In this document: one piece after another, positions 18,769 through 27,106 of the stretch | Numbering within the stretch: position 1 is the first letter of the stretch | How the letters are laid out: each line of letters opens with the position of its first letter | Source of the DNA: Lusitaniella coriacea LEGE 07157 | GTDB lineage: Bacteria > Cyanobacteriota > Cyanobacteriia > Cyanobacteriales > Spirulinaceae | Direction of reading: 5' to 3' | DNA: 64,000 nucleotides | NCBI RefSeq assembly: GCF_015207425.1 | Contig: NZ_JADEWZ010000016.1 | Span: 62,001 to 126,000 of the forward strand | The notes under the pieces: model-generated | Told to the model about the DNA's origin: nothing | Database searches by the model: none | The model's input: the letters and a program-made list of their open reading frames with translations, nothing else | Position numbers and translations under genes: made by a program

Positions 18769-18960
18769 ATGAATGTCTTTCTCGATATCCCAGAAGACCT
18801 GAAACTCAAATTCAGGCAGGACATTGATTCCAGTGCAGTGGAATGCTTTCTCGATTTGGCGCGGCAAGATTGCCAACGGAAACAAGCGCAAGCAAAGCTA
18901 GAGAATTTGCTGCAAGTGGGTGTAGATTCAGAGGTTGAATCAGTGACGGCTGATTATTAG
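18769..18960 (+). CDS. Small antitoxin-like protein
   Basis: A 63-residue acidic and helical protein beginning MNVFLDIPEDLKLKFRQDID. The 'IPEDLKxKF' opening and the length recall small antitoxins encoded before PIN-type toxins, but no toxin follows; the next gene is the convergent NACHT gene. It shares its upstream promoter-like motif with a toxin-antitoxin pair at 22.6 kb. It could be an orphan antitoxin or the remains of a module; I am unsure. Confidence 0.5.
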   Translation: MNVFLDIPEDLKLKFRQDIDSSAVECFLDLARQDCQRKQAQAKLENLLQVGVDSEVESVTADY

Positions 18961-19016
18961 CAGAAATTGCGGGTATCTATTTTTGGTGGCGATTCGCAAC
19001 AACCATGAGTTATCTA

Positions 19017-21716
19017 TTAATCGTTTCTTCCTGTAAGTTTAGCGATGTCTTTGCCCTCTAGAATCGTTCCTTCAAGATTCGCCCCTCCAAGATTCGCCCA
19101 TCCAAGTTTCGCCCCTGCAAGATTCGCCCCTGCAAGATTCGCCCCTGCAAGATTCGCCCCTTCAAGAATCGCCCCTCTAAGATTCGCCCCTTCAAGATTC
19201 GCCCCTTCAAGATTCGCCCCTTCAAGAATCGCCCCTGCAAGAATCGCCCTTCCAAGATTCGCCACTCCAAGATTCGCCCTTCCAAGATTCGCCCCTCCAA
19301 GATTCGCCCTTTCAAGTTTCGCCCCTTCAAGATTCGCTTGATAAAGGTCTTTCCCCAAGAGAACGGATTTTGATAAATCTAAAAAGCTCAGACATTGCAA
19401 CGCAAGCCCATTTTCCCAACTCGTTCTCTGCCCTCGCAATCGGGAAAGCCACGCTCCAAAAGCTTCCGGTGCAGACCATTGAATTTTCGAGCGTTCCTGC
19501 GTTACCCTCGCACAGGCATTAAGAACCACCAACAACGCTTCTTCCGCATTGCGAGCCTGTCGCATTTCTTCGTGGAAGTTTGGTCGCTCTTTCAACCCTT
19601 CCATCGGCATTCCATTGACAAGCATCACTTCAATTAATCCGCACAGCATTTTCTGCCAGCCCTTGACTTCTTCCAAATCCTGCAAGCGGATTTCCGCAAC
19701 CACAAACTCGAATAAATATTCATCCATTGCCGAAGCCCCGCAAAGCGTTGCCCAATCGATTAAGGCTTGGCGTTCGTCGTAACTTTTACGCCAGTTTTTT
19801 TTGCGCTCTTCTAATTCATAGTGAATTGTCCTAACGCCCTCAACAATCCGTTTTGCCGTCAAATATTCCCCAAAACTCTTGTGGGTAAATTCAAAAGTTT
19901 TCTCACTCTCCCTCACGCCACCACTTTCCCGAAAATAGAAGGCAGTTAACAGGCGAGTAACGCAAGCTTTGGAGTCTTCGTTAAAACTGTCTTGAAAGCG
20001 ACGCAAAATATCTTTCGTGCCGCTGTTATCGCAGTGATCTTCAATTTCCTTCACCGTAGTCGTTCTGCCGTCTCCGTGCCAACACGCCAAGGCAATTTCT
20101 TCAAGAATGCCCACAAATTCTTCTTTCTCAATTCCCTCCGTCACGCGATAGCCGTGCTTTTCATAGCCTCGTTCGTAAACCGCTTCAAGTAAATCTCCAT
20201 AAATTTCATTCAGATTCGTATCTTCAGTGAATTGCAATTTATCTCGTTCGATAGTGAGGGCAACGAGATAGTTGAGTAGCGGCTGCGTCGTAATTTCGAC
20301 TAAATTTTTCTTACTGAGTTCTGGGGGCAAACCGCCGTATTGCTTGCCTTTCGCCTTGCCATACAGTTGCCACCACAACTGTCGCCGATCTTCTTCTAAC
20401 AGATTTTGTTCGTCTGCATAGTTATTTTCTTCACTTTCCCTTTCCGCTTCGGTAACAAAATAGGGCAAAAGATACAGCAGTTGGTGGGGTTTACGAAACG
20501 TGTTGCGGTTCGCTTGCACGACAACTTCTCGTCCGCTAATCAAAACCTGTACGCGAGTCTCCCGATAGTTGAACTGATTCACTTTCAGCCGCACTTCCTC
20601 AACAAATTGTTTTGCCGCTTCTTCGGCAATTTTTCCTTGCATCGATAACTCGTCCAAGCCATCAAAAATAATCAGCAACCGAGATTCGCCGTCTTCTCGT
20701 TCTAGGGGGTTGTGGCGCAGAAATCCTTCAATCTGCACAAAATTCCCCACTGCGGTTACCAAGTCATCGGAGAGCGTAAACAAGTGCAGGGGAATAAAAA
20801 GAACCGGAATTTCCCCTTTTTCTGCCTGTTGTGCTGCAAAAATTTTGGCAAAGGAGGATTTTCCAATTCCGGGTCCCCCGCTCATCAACCGAATGCCATC
20901 ATCGGATTTTGCTTCCTGCAACCAGGCTTCCAGTTCGTCGTTGAGGTCAACTACTACTCGTTTGTAGTCTTTCTCGTCTGCAATTCTGCGTTCGGTTTTC
21001 TCTTTATTACCTTCAACTTCTCGTTCGTAATAGGCGCGTAGCGGTACGTAAACTTGTTTGAGACTGAAGGATTCGAGGAACATCGGTTCTTCGACTTGCT
21101 TCTGCAACCACGCACGATAGCGCAACCATCCCCGTTCTCGTTCGCTGGCTTGGGTGAAGGGGGTATCCAGTTCTTCTGTCAGAATCAGATAATCTTCTCT
21201 GTGGGTTCGCCATTCTTCGTTGAGCGCAAATACAAAGTATGGGGGAAGGCGACGACTGATGTTTTCGGCTTCGACTGGTTTTTCAACAAATTCCCCTAAC
21301 CACTGGGCAAAAGTAGTTTGCACCGATTTAACCAAAGGTAATGCTTTCGGGTTCTGGAAAAATTCCCGCGAGATCGTGCATTCGCTATTGTCCAAGGCGG
21401 AATTGAGCGCGCCGTACAATGTCTTCAAATTGTCGGGTTCTCGGACGAGCAAAACACGATTATCGTCCAATAAATCTTTCATCGCCTGGAATAACGCCCG
21501 AATAACGAGCAAACCCGCAATTTCTTCTTTTTTTCGTTCCAGTCCGAGGGATTCTAAGACTTCTAAGCCACTTTCCGCCAAGTCATCCCATTTCAGGAAA
21601 ACGCCGTTAATTGCAGCTTTACTCAGCGCGAAAAAGAGTCCTTTGGGGTTAACTTTAATTTCTTTGTGCAAGGGCGAACGCTGGCGTTCGATATTGACTC
21701 CGGATTCCCCAGTCAT
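19017..21716 (-). CDS. NACHT-domain STAND ATPase with C-terminal pentapeptide repeats (NLR-like)
   Basis: An 899-residue protein. Residues 1-225 are an alpha-helical domain I cannot name. The NACHT NTPase spans about 270-430, with Walker A GGPGIGKSS at 280-288 and Walker B LLIIFDGLDEL ending at 357. A helical region follows (450-780, including FTHKSFGEYLTAKRIVEG, typical after NACHT modules). Residues about 785-890 are pentapeptide repeats (A-N/I-L-x-x-G). Bacterial NACHT proteins include anti-phage NLR-like defence proteins and signalling STANDs; which applies here is inference. The pentapeptide part would be the sensor or a scaffold. It lies next to a toxin-antitoxin island. Confidence 0.88.
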   Translation of the reverse strand: MTGESGVNIERQRSPLHKEIKVNPKGLFFALSKAAINGVFLKWDDLAESGLEVLESLGLERKKEEIAGLLVIRALFQAMKDLLDDNRVLLVREPDNLKTLYGALNSALDNSECTISREFFQNPKALPLVKSVQTTFAQWLGEFVEKPVEAENISRRLPPYFVFALNEEWRTHREDYLILTEELDTPFTQASERERGWLRYRAWLQKQVEEPMFLESFSLKQVYVPLRAYYEREVEGNKEKTERRIADEKDYKRVVVDLNDELEAWLQEAKSDDGIRLMSGGPGIGKSSFAKIFAAQQAEKGEIPVLFIPLHLFTLSDDLVTAVGNFVQIEGFLRHNPLEREDGESRLLIIFDGLDELSMQGKIAEEAAKQFVEEVRLKVNQFNYRETRVQVLISGREVVVQANRNTFRKPHQLLYLLPYFVTEAERESEENNYADEQNLLEEDRRQLWWQLYGKAKGKQYGGLPPELSKKNLVEITTQPLLNYLVALTIERDKLQFTEDTNLNEIYGDLLEAVYERGYEKHGYRVTEGIEKEEFVGILEEIALACWHGDGRTTTVKEIEDHCDNSGTKDILRRFQDSFNEDSKACVTRLLTAFYFRESGGVRESEKTFEFTHKSFGEYLTAKRIVEGVRTIHYELEERKKNWRKSYDERQALIDWATLCGASAMDEYLFEFVVAEIRLQDLEEVKGWQKMLCGLIEVMLVNGMPMEGLKERPNFHEEMRQARNAEEALLVVLNACARVTQERSKIQWSAPEAFGAWLSRLRGQRTSWENGLALQCLSFLDLSKSVLLGKDLYQANLEGAKLERANLGGANLGRANLGVANLGRAILAGAILEGANLEGANLEGANLRGAILEGANLAGANLAGANLAGAKLGWANLGGANLEGTILEGKDIAKLTGRND

Positions 21717-21851
21717 AAAGCTTATGGTTGGATCTGCGTAGATTGACTGGTTCTATCCTAACCTCGGCTTCGGAAACCGTGGGGACTTCCAAAACGCGAT
21801 CGCGCTATGCTTAGAGGAAACTGGGACATGACGCGCGATCGCGCACTATAA

Positions 21852-22115
21852 CTATATCCTGGGTTCTCGCCCGATGCGCCGCTTCAAAATACTCATCACA
21901 TCCCCAGAATTAGGAGCAGGTAACAACGGACTCCAATCATTAATGTGAGCGAATCCCAACAGATACAGCGTGCGAATCGTGGAATTGACTCCCCACGGAG
22001 AACCCATAACCAAAACTCGCACAATTTCTTGGCGTTCGGGTTCGAGGAATGGACGCTCTGCAACGGGCAATGGGGAACATTCAACTGTGCCGGGTTCGAC
22101 TTCAGCTTTTAACAT
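21852..22115 (-). CDS. Duplicated small conserved protein, copy 1
   Basis: An 87-residue protein starting MLKAEVEPGTVECSPLPVAE. The start at 22115 is set by a perfect AGGAGG ten bases upstream (22126-22131 on this strand). The sequence has MGSPWGVNSTIRTLYLLGFA and SPLLPAPNSGDVMSILKRRI, and no named family I know. It is almost identical to the gene at 23325-23588, since both lie in 331-bp direct repeats. It may be a housekeeping-type small cyanobacterial protein that was copied, or part of the mobile island. Confidence 0.65.
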   Translation of the reverse strand: MLKAEVEPGTVECSPLPVAERPFLEPERQEIVRVLVMGSPWGVNSTIRTLYLLGFAHINDWSPLLPAPNSGDVMSILKRRIGREPRI

Positions 22116-22193
22116 GGTATATGTGCCTCCTGTAGGTCGCACTATAGGTGGTAAAGTCGCGCTTTGGGTGTATCAGACCCTTGGCGCGGCGTT
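21863..22193. repeat. 331-bp direct repeat, left copy
   Basis: Ungapped match to 23336-23666, with about five mismatches that I counted by eye. It covers nearly the whole small gene plus about 78 bp of its upstream region. Both copies are preceded at a short distance by catgacgcgcgatcgcgca. Confidence 0.9.
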
Positions 22194-22327
22194 CTTATGA
22201 AATAGCATCAATTGCACTAGAAGTGAAATAAATTCTTTTTGCACTAAAGTTTCTGAAAGTGCGATTAGAGAATTGATACGATCGCGCAGTAAGATAAATG
22301 ACGGAAACGATTCAACACCCCAAATGA

Positions 22328-22486
22328 ATGGCAAAGCCAAGAATTACCGTAACCGTATCTGAAGAAGTTTACGCATTCCTCTCGAACTGGGCAGAGCGAG
22401 AACAGCGACCCATAGCTAATCTAGCCGCGTACCTGCTCAATACAGCAGTGAAAGAGCATCAAGAGAAGCAGAATAAGAAAACGTAA
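22328..22486 (+). CDS. Ribbon-helix-helix (CopG-like) DNA-binding protein
   Basis: A 52-residue protein, MAKPRITVTVSEEVYAFLSN then WAEREQRPIANLAAYLL. The N-terminal beta strand (RITVTVS) and two helices with the AxLAAYLL core are those of Arc/CopG-type ribbon-helix-helix proteins. Such proteins act as antitoxins or plasmid copy regulators. There is no partner toxin directly behind it. It lies between the two direct repeats, with the DUF433/DUF5615 pair downstream. Confidence 0.75.
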   Translation: MAKPRITVTVSEEVYAFLSNWAEREQRPIANLAAYLLNTAVKEHQEKQNKKT

Positions 22487-22518
22487 AAGCCGTCAGTCAG
22501 CATGAGCAAAATTCCTGT

Positions 22519-22543
22519 AAAGCTATAATTTGTTCATCTCACT
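22519..22543 (+). promoter_or_regulatory. Promoter-like motif shared with 18728-18752
   Basis: AAAGCTATAATTTGTTCATC followed by TCACT, with TATAAT at 22524-22529, 86 bases before the DUF433 gene. The 23-of-25 match to the motif before 18769 suggests a copied promoter. Confidence 0.45.
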
Positions 22544-22614
22544 TAAAGTGGCTAAATCCCCATGAGTCAGTCGCTAGCGTTTCTGAGCTAAGAGGAAGAG
22601 AGGGACACTGTATT

Positions 22615-22857
22615 ATGAAACTCGACCGGATTGTTAGTAATCCCAAACGGATGAACGGACAACCCTGCATCCGCAATCTACGCCTTACCGTTCGTCGGGT
22701 AATTGAGTTACTGAGTACCTATCCCAATCGTACAGAACTGTTCCAAGAGTTCCCAGAACTCGAAGAGGTAGATATTCAGCAAGCCCTAATCTTTGCTTCT
22801 TCTTATATGGACGACCGCATCATTGAACTCCCCAGCAGCTATGAAACTGTTGCTTGA
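22615..22857 (+). CDS. DUF433 antitoxin
   Basis: An 80-residue DUF433 protein, a small winged-helix type that serves as antitoxin to DUF5615 PIN-like toxins. The family pattern is clear: DRIVSNPKRMNGQPCIRNLR, RRVIELLSTYPNR, FPELEEVDIQQALIFASSY. It overlaps the following toxin gene by 17 bases, an arrangement usual for toxin-antitoxin operons. It lies inside the segment bounded by the 331-bp direct repeats. Confidence 0.9.
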   Translation: MKLDRIVSNPKRMNGQPCIRNLRLTVRRVIELLSTYPNRTELFQEFPELEEVDIQQALIFASSYMDDRIIELPSSYETVA

Positions 22858-23212
22858 CCAAGGACTCCCCCGTTCTGCGGCAGCTTTGTTACGCGATGTC
22901 GGTATCGAGACAATTCATGTTGGTGAAATTGGGCTGTCTGAAGCGGAAGATGCAGAACTCATTCGGCGAGCGAGAGAAGAGGGATATGTTGTCGTGACGC
23001 TCGATGCAGACTTTCACACCTTACTCGCGTTGGATGAAGCAACTTCTCCATCAGTCATTCGTATTCGTATTGAAAGGTTACGGGCAAAAGCATTGACCGA
23101 TCTGGTGTTGAGGGTACTGAGTGAATGTGATGAAGACTTGCAACAGGGTGCGGCTGTTACCGTTGAACCGACTCGAATTCGTATTCGCCGTTTGCCGTTG
23201 TTATCCGATTAA
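22841..23212 (+). CDS. DUF5615 PIN-like toxin
   Basis: A 123-residue PIN-like protein starting MKLLLDQGLPRSAAALLRD. The acidic residues of the PIN fold are visible: D6 in LLLDQGL, E/D in GLSEAEDAELI, and D in VVVTLDADFHTLL. It probably acts as an RNase toxin held by the DUF433 protein. An in-frame ATG 16 codons upstream lies inside the antitoxin gene and is less likely. The upstream overlap implies translational coupling. Confidence 0.9.
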   Translation: MKLLLDQGLPRSAAALLRDVGIETIHVGEIGLSEAEDAELIRRAREEGYVVVTLDADFHTLLALDEATSPSVIRIRIERLRAKALTDLVLRVLSECDEDLQQGAAVTVEPTRIRIRRLPLLSD

Positions 23213-23324
23213 TCGTCAGTATGCCCAAACGCCAAGAAACTGATTCATGACGCGCGATCGCGCACATTCCTCCCAAACCACGCGCGCTGCCAAAGGCAGA
23301 TCCCTCCGGGATCGCGCCATTAAC

Positions 23325-23588
23325 TTATACCCTACGTTCTCGCCCGATGCGCCGCTTCAAAATACTCATCACATCTCCAGAATTAGGAGCGGGTAATAAC
23401 GGACTCCAATCATTAATGTGAGCGAATCCCAACAGATATAGCGTGCGAATCGTGGAATTGACTCCCCACGGAGAACCCATAACCAAAACTCGCACAATTT
23501 CTTGGCGTTCGGGTTCGAGGAATGGACGCTCTGTAACGGGCAATGGGGAACATTCAACTGTGCCGGGTTCGACTTCAGCTTTTAACAT
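23325..23588 (-). CDS. Duplicated small conserved protein, copy 2
   Basis: An 87-residue near-identical copy of the protein at 21852-22115; visible differences are PVTERP for PVAERP and a changed C-terminal RERRV. The same AGGAGG (23599-23604 on this strand) sets the start at 23588. Having two such close copies 1,473 bp apart in the same orientation implies a recent duplication or gene conversion. Confidence 0.65.
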   Translation of the reverse strand: MLKAEVEPGTVECSPLPVTERPFLEPERQEIVRVLVMGSPWGVNSTIRTLYLLGFAHINDWSPLLPAPNSGDVMSILKRRIGRERRV

Positions 23589-23666
23589 GGTATATGTGCC
23601 TCCTGTAGGTCGCACTATAGGTGGTAAAGTCGCGCTTTGGGTGTATCAGACCCTTGGCGCGGCGTT
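23336..23666. repeat. 331-bp direct repeat, right copy
   Basis: Pair of 21863-22193 at a constant offset of 1,473. Just left of this copy, at 23286-23312, are two extra short hairpins (CTGCC-AAA-GGCAG and GATCCC-TCC-GGGATC) missing from the left copy. Confidence 0.9.
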
Positions 23667-23788
23667 TTTTGTTGTTCCTTGTATCTTAGTCCGTTAGCGA
23701 GCAAATTCGCAACCTAGTTAGTCCGTTTTTCTTGAATCTCGTTACCTTGCTGCGGTGAAATATATATAACAACGCTTTCGAGGTGAGA

Positions 23789-23953
23789 ATGCCAACGAAA
23801 AAACCCAAGGGAATGGTTGAACTAAACGGTTACATTCCGAAAGAAACTAAACGAGAGTTTAAACTTGCCTGTACTGCGATCGATCGAACAATGAGTGATG
23901 TCCTAACTGAGTTGGTCGAAAATTGGTTGGAGGAGCAGAAAAAGAAGAAGTAA
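23789..23953 (+). CDS. Ribbon-helix-helix (ParG/antitoxin-like) protein
   Basis: A 54-residue protein with a good ribosome-binding site (GAGGTGAG). A basic N-terminus (PTKKPKG) is followed by VELNGYIPKETKREFKLACT and DRTMSDVLTELVENWLEEQ, the strand-helix-helix layout of ParG- or Arc-type proteins and of antitoxins. It is the third RHH- or antitoxin-like small gene within 5 kb. No toxin follows. Confidence 0.72.
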   Translation: MPTKKPKGMVELNGYIPKETKREFKLACTAIDRTMSDVLTELVENWLEEQKKKK

Positions 23954-24177
23954 AATCATTTGTGCGCGATCGCGCTTGTTGGCATAGAATGGGCGCGATC
24001 TTAAAGAGATCTGCCAAAGAACAGCACGCGCAGTAAGATCGATAACGGCAACGATTCAACATCTTTCTCGACCCCTACTTGCGACAGGTATGATTTTGGC
24101 ACACCGTTAAGATGCGCCTAATCAACAACCCATCCAACACAAGAGACTCCCATCAATTCAGTGGAAAAAGCCCTAAC

Positions 24178-25152
24178 TCAATCGGGTAGAAGTCCTTTCG
24201 CCGCAAGCCATGCTCGATTAAATAGCTTGGACTGATACCGCGTTCCGCCATCACAAAGAACCGTAACAATTGTATGACCGGGACCAAGTTTCTTCGCCAT
24301 TGCATAAGCTGCACCCACATTAATCCCCACCGAACCGCCCATAAACAAACCGTCCTGTTGTAGGAGTTGATAAATCACGCGAACGCATTCCTTATCGTCA
24401 ATTTGAATCGCATCGTCTAAGGGTACACCCTCCATATTTGCCGTAATTCGACTATTCCCAATGCCTTCCGTCATCGAACTGCCTTCAATTTGAATCTCCC
24501 CGGTTTTAACGTAACTATACAATCCACTGCCCATCGGGTCGGCAACAACGCACTGAATGCTAGGATTTTTTTCTTTGAGCAACAAAGCCACTCCAGCGTA
24601 AGTTCCTCCAGTTCCCGTTGCAGTAACCCACACATCGATGTTTCCATCGGTTTGTTGCCAAATTTCCAAACCCGTGGTTTCGTAGTGGGCGTTGCGATTG
24701 GCAAGATTGTCAAACTGGTTTGCCCAAATTGCGTTGTCCATTTCTTGGGCAATTCTGCCGGAGAGTTTCACATAGTTATTCGGATCTTTGTACGGAACAG
24801 CAGGAACAGTGCGGACTTCAGCCCCCAAAGTCCGCAAAAGCTCGATTTTCTCCGGGGATTGAGTTTCGGGAATGACAATCAAGCATTTATAACCTTTGGC
24901 ATTGCAGATGTGTGCTAAACCAATTCCGGTATTCCCCGCAGTGCCTTCAACAACGGTTCCTCCAGGTTGAAGCAGACCTTTTTGTTCTGCATCTTGAATC
25001 ATATATAAAGCTGCTCGATCCTTAACAGATCCTCCTGGATTGAGGAATTCGGCTTTGCCTAAGATTTCACAACCTGTCTCGTCACTAAAGCTGTTCAAGC
25101 GAATGAGGGGAGTGTTACCCACTGTTGCAACGAAACCATTTTTTATATCCAT
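24178..25152 (-). CDS. cysK: Cysteine synthase (O-acetylserine sulfhydrylase)
   Basis: PLP enzyme making cysteine from O-acetylserine and sulfide. It has 324 residues. The PLP lysine is in NPGGSVKDRAALYMI near residue 43, the substrate loop is EGTAGNTGIGLAH, and the phosphate loop is ATGTGGTYAG. The asparagine-loop sequence is TAGNTG rather than the TSGNTG of classical CysK, so this may be a cysteine synthase variant with different acceptor preference, which is inference. It is a stand-alone gene. Confidence 0.9.
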   Translation of the reverse strand: MDIKNGFVATVGNTPLIRLNSFSDETGCEILGKAEFLNPGGSVKDRAALYMIQDAEQKGLLQPGGTVVEGTAGNTGIGLAHICNAKGYKCLIVIPETQSPEKIELLRTLGAEVRTVPAVPYKDPNNYVKLSGRIAQEMDNAIWANQFDNLANRNAHYETTGLEIWQQTDGNIDVWVTATGTGGTYAGVALLLKEKNPSIQCVVADPMGSGLYSYVKTGEIQIEGSSMTEGIGNSRITANMEGVPLDDAIQIDDKECVRVIYQLLQQDGLFMGGSVGINVGAAYAMAKKLGPGHTIVTVLCDGGTRYQSKLFNRAWLAAKGLLPD

Positions 25153-25292
25153 TTTTACTCGCGCGATCCGATCTAAACTTTACTCGTAATTTACCGTTTA
25201 ATCTCCCCACTTTGTATCGTTGCGAGGCTTTTTCTTCAGGGAGTAAACTTGCCTTAGACTAATTCGCGATCGCGATGCCCCTATCCTAACCA

Positions 25293-25610
25293 ATAAGCTG
25301 CTGTGCATTTAAATTGTGAATGAGACTGACACGGTGACACGGAGAGAGGGGAGCAGAGGAAGCTGGGGAAGCTGGGGGAGTTTTTGGATGACACGGCACT
25401 TCGACACGCTCAGTGACCGGAAGACGCGGGGACGCGGAGATATTTATAATCTGTTCCCTGTTCCCTGTTCCCTGTTCCCTGTTCCCTGTTCCCTATTCCC
25501 TATTCCCTGATGACTGATGACGGTTAAGGTGATAACTGAAGCAGTGCGGTGAGGGATTGACGACTTTGATAGAGAGCGCCAGATATCCAATTTAGATGTG
25601 TTTTAGCTTA
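25293..25610. mobile_element. MITE-like repeat element, copy B
   Basis: About 318 bp, with the same terminal inverted repeats as copy A (left TAAGCTGCTGTGCATTTAAA; right end at CAATTTAGATGTGTTTTAGC, TTA). Inside are the gaggaagctgggg modules, then the hairpin CAC-TTCGACACGCTCA-GTG (25397-25415), heptamer repeats at about 25453-25508, and gatgactgatgacgg. The hairpin lies after the gaggaagctgggg block here but before it in copy A, so it moved within or was inserted separately into each copy, both times after gatgacacgg. Confidence 0.72.
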
Positions 25611-26208
25611 ATGCTCATGGAAAAATCGGCGTGCTATCGAAGCAAAATCCCAAAAAAACAAAAAGACACGCTAACAGAATTTAGCGCATCCTTTCGTTTA
25701 ACACTGCCATCAACAAAGAATCCCTCCGAAATCAAAGAAAAATACTCAGAAAATAGCCACAGAGCGGAATCAGCATAGTGTATAACCGAAGATAACTTTA
25801 CAAAAACTTTGTACTAAAGGACTTCAAAAACGATCGTTTCACAACTATGAAGTTAATCTCACCGTAATGGGCGAAATGCAATCATGACAACAGTTTGAAT
25901 AGATGCATTCACCGCCTTGCTCCTTGATTTTTTAGGACAAATTTAAAGATTCAGTAAACACGCAGATTTATACTTGCAAATCCCTCAAACTCTCTTGTAT
26001 AGTGTATTCAGAGCTAAGAAACACGGCTTCGCCTCTACCAAATCTCCGAAGTATCTATCTATTAAATGGAAGCTCGTAATTCCAGGGAAGCTTACATTCT
26101 CAATCTCATTTGCAAGGATCGAACCTTAAAGTTTCAGTAAAACTTTGGTTACGAACCGTATTTTTGCCATACCTCTAAACTCACAACAATCTACGCAGAA
26201 GGATTCTT
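25611..26208. other. Intergenic region, nothing convincing
   Basis: About 600 AT-rich bases between the MITE-like element and the PEP-CTERM gene. I see no gene; the 60-codon frame at 25596-25778 starts in the element and has no family features. Confidence 0.6.
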
Positions 26209-26940
26209 ATGAAACTACAAACACTCTCAAACACTCTCGGTCTTATCGCAAGCAGCGCCCTCGTCCTCTCCACAACCTCCGCACAAGCCGCAAAACTCTC
26301 TGCTGCTGACTGTGTTGGTTCTAACTACAACTGCACCATCACAGATCCTTTCTTCAGCGTCGCAGGTTCCGATGGCGCAGGAAATGCTCAACTGACGCGC
26401 AAATCTTTTGCTAACTATGAAGGAATTGGCGTTGCAACCAACGGTACGACTAAGATTAAAGACGATCCTTCCTGGGGCGAAATCGATTACGATGAAACGC
26501 TGACGGTGAATTTTGCCGAGGAGAAAGCGGTTGAGTACATCGATTTGGGCTTCTTGTATAAGAAAGGTAATAATAGCGATAAAGTGAATGAAATTGCTGA
26601 GGTTACTGCCTTTGATACATTAGGCAACACCTTCACCGGAATTCTTTCTGTGATTAGTGAGACGACAGCAACCTGGAGCCTAGGGGGTACTGTAACAACC
26701 CTTTCTAATCCTGTGGAACCCTTTGCTGGGTTATTCCGCATCACTAATCCCTTTGGCGACATGGAACTTGATGGGTTGAGCTTTACGGCTGTGGATAGCG
26801 GCAGGGATTTCTCTCGCCAAAGTTGGGATTCTGATTTCGTTGTTGGCGCGGTGAAAACCGTTCCCGAACCCGGTACTTTGCTCGGTTTGCTGGGAATCAG
26901 CACTCTGGGAATGTTAAAGGCTCGTCGTCGCCAGAAATAG
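26209..26940 (+). CDS. PEP-CTERM sorting domain protein
   Basis: A 243-residue secreted protein. The signal peptide is at residues 1-28 (LGLIASSALVLSTTSAQA-A). The body is beta-rich, with a cysteine pair (DCVGSNYNCTITDP). The C-terminal PEP-CTERM signal is VPEPGTLLGLLGISTLGMLK followed by ARRRQK: motif, hydrophobic helix, basic end. Such signals direct processing by an exosortase and surface display or release. The ligand or role of the body is unknown. A terminator follows 36 bases later. Confidence 0.92.
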   Translation: MKLQTLSNTLGLIASSALVLSTTSAQAAKLSAADCVGSNYNCTITDPFFSVAGSDGAGNAQLTRKSFANYEGIGVATNGTTKIKDDPSWGEIDYDETLTVNFAEEKAVEYIDLGFLYKKGNNSDKVNEIAEVTAFDTLGNTFTGILSVISETTATWSLGGTVTTLSNPVEPFAGLFRITNPFGDMELDGLSFTAVDSGRDFSRQSWDSDFVVGAVKTVPEPGTLLGLLGISTLGMLKARRRQK

Positions 26941-26976
26941 AAATAACACTCCATCTCCACTAAATGTGATGGGTTT

Positions 26977-27011
26977 TAGCCTCCCTTTTTGAGGGGGGCT
27001 ACTTTTTTTTC
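26977..27011 (+). terminator. Rho-independent terminator of the PEP-CTERM gene
   Basis: TAGCCTCCC (26977-26985) pairs with GGGGGGCTA (26993-27001), one G-T wobble, followed by CTTTTTTTT. Confidence 0.85.
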
Positions 27012-27106
27012 TGATAGAGAGAGAAGAACATCCTCCGCGATCGCGAACAATCTGTAAAAATTAAGATATTCGTGACCATTCTGTTCATTGGGGATGAAGC
27101 ATCGAT

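Noticed and set aside
18607-18891. Minus-strand frame of 94 codons
   Set aside because: It runs through the petN terminator and the opposite small gene and has no family features.
19045-19341. Long plus-strand frame (98 codons, RFAPSRFAP repeats)
   Set aside because: It is the antisense of the pentapeptide repeats; the repeat keeps several frames open. No start signal or family.
25596-25778. Plus-strand frame of 60 codons
   Set aside because: Starts inside the MITE-like element and has no features of a protein family.
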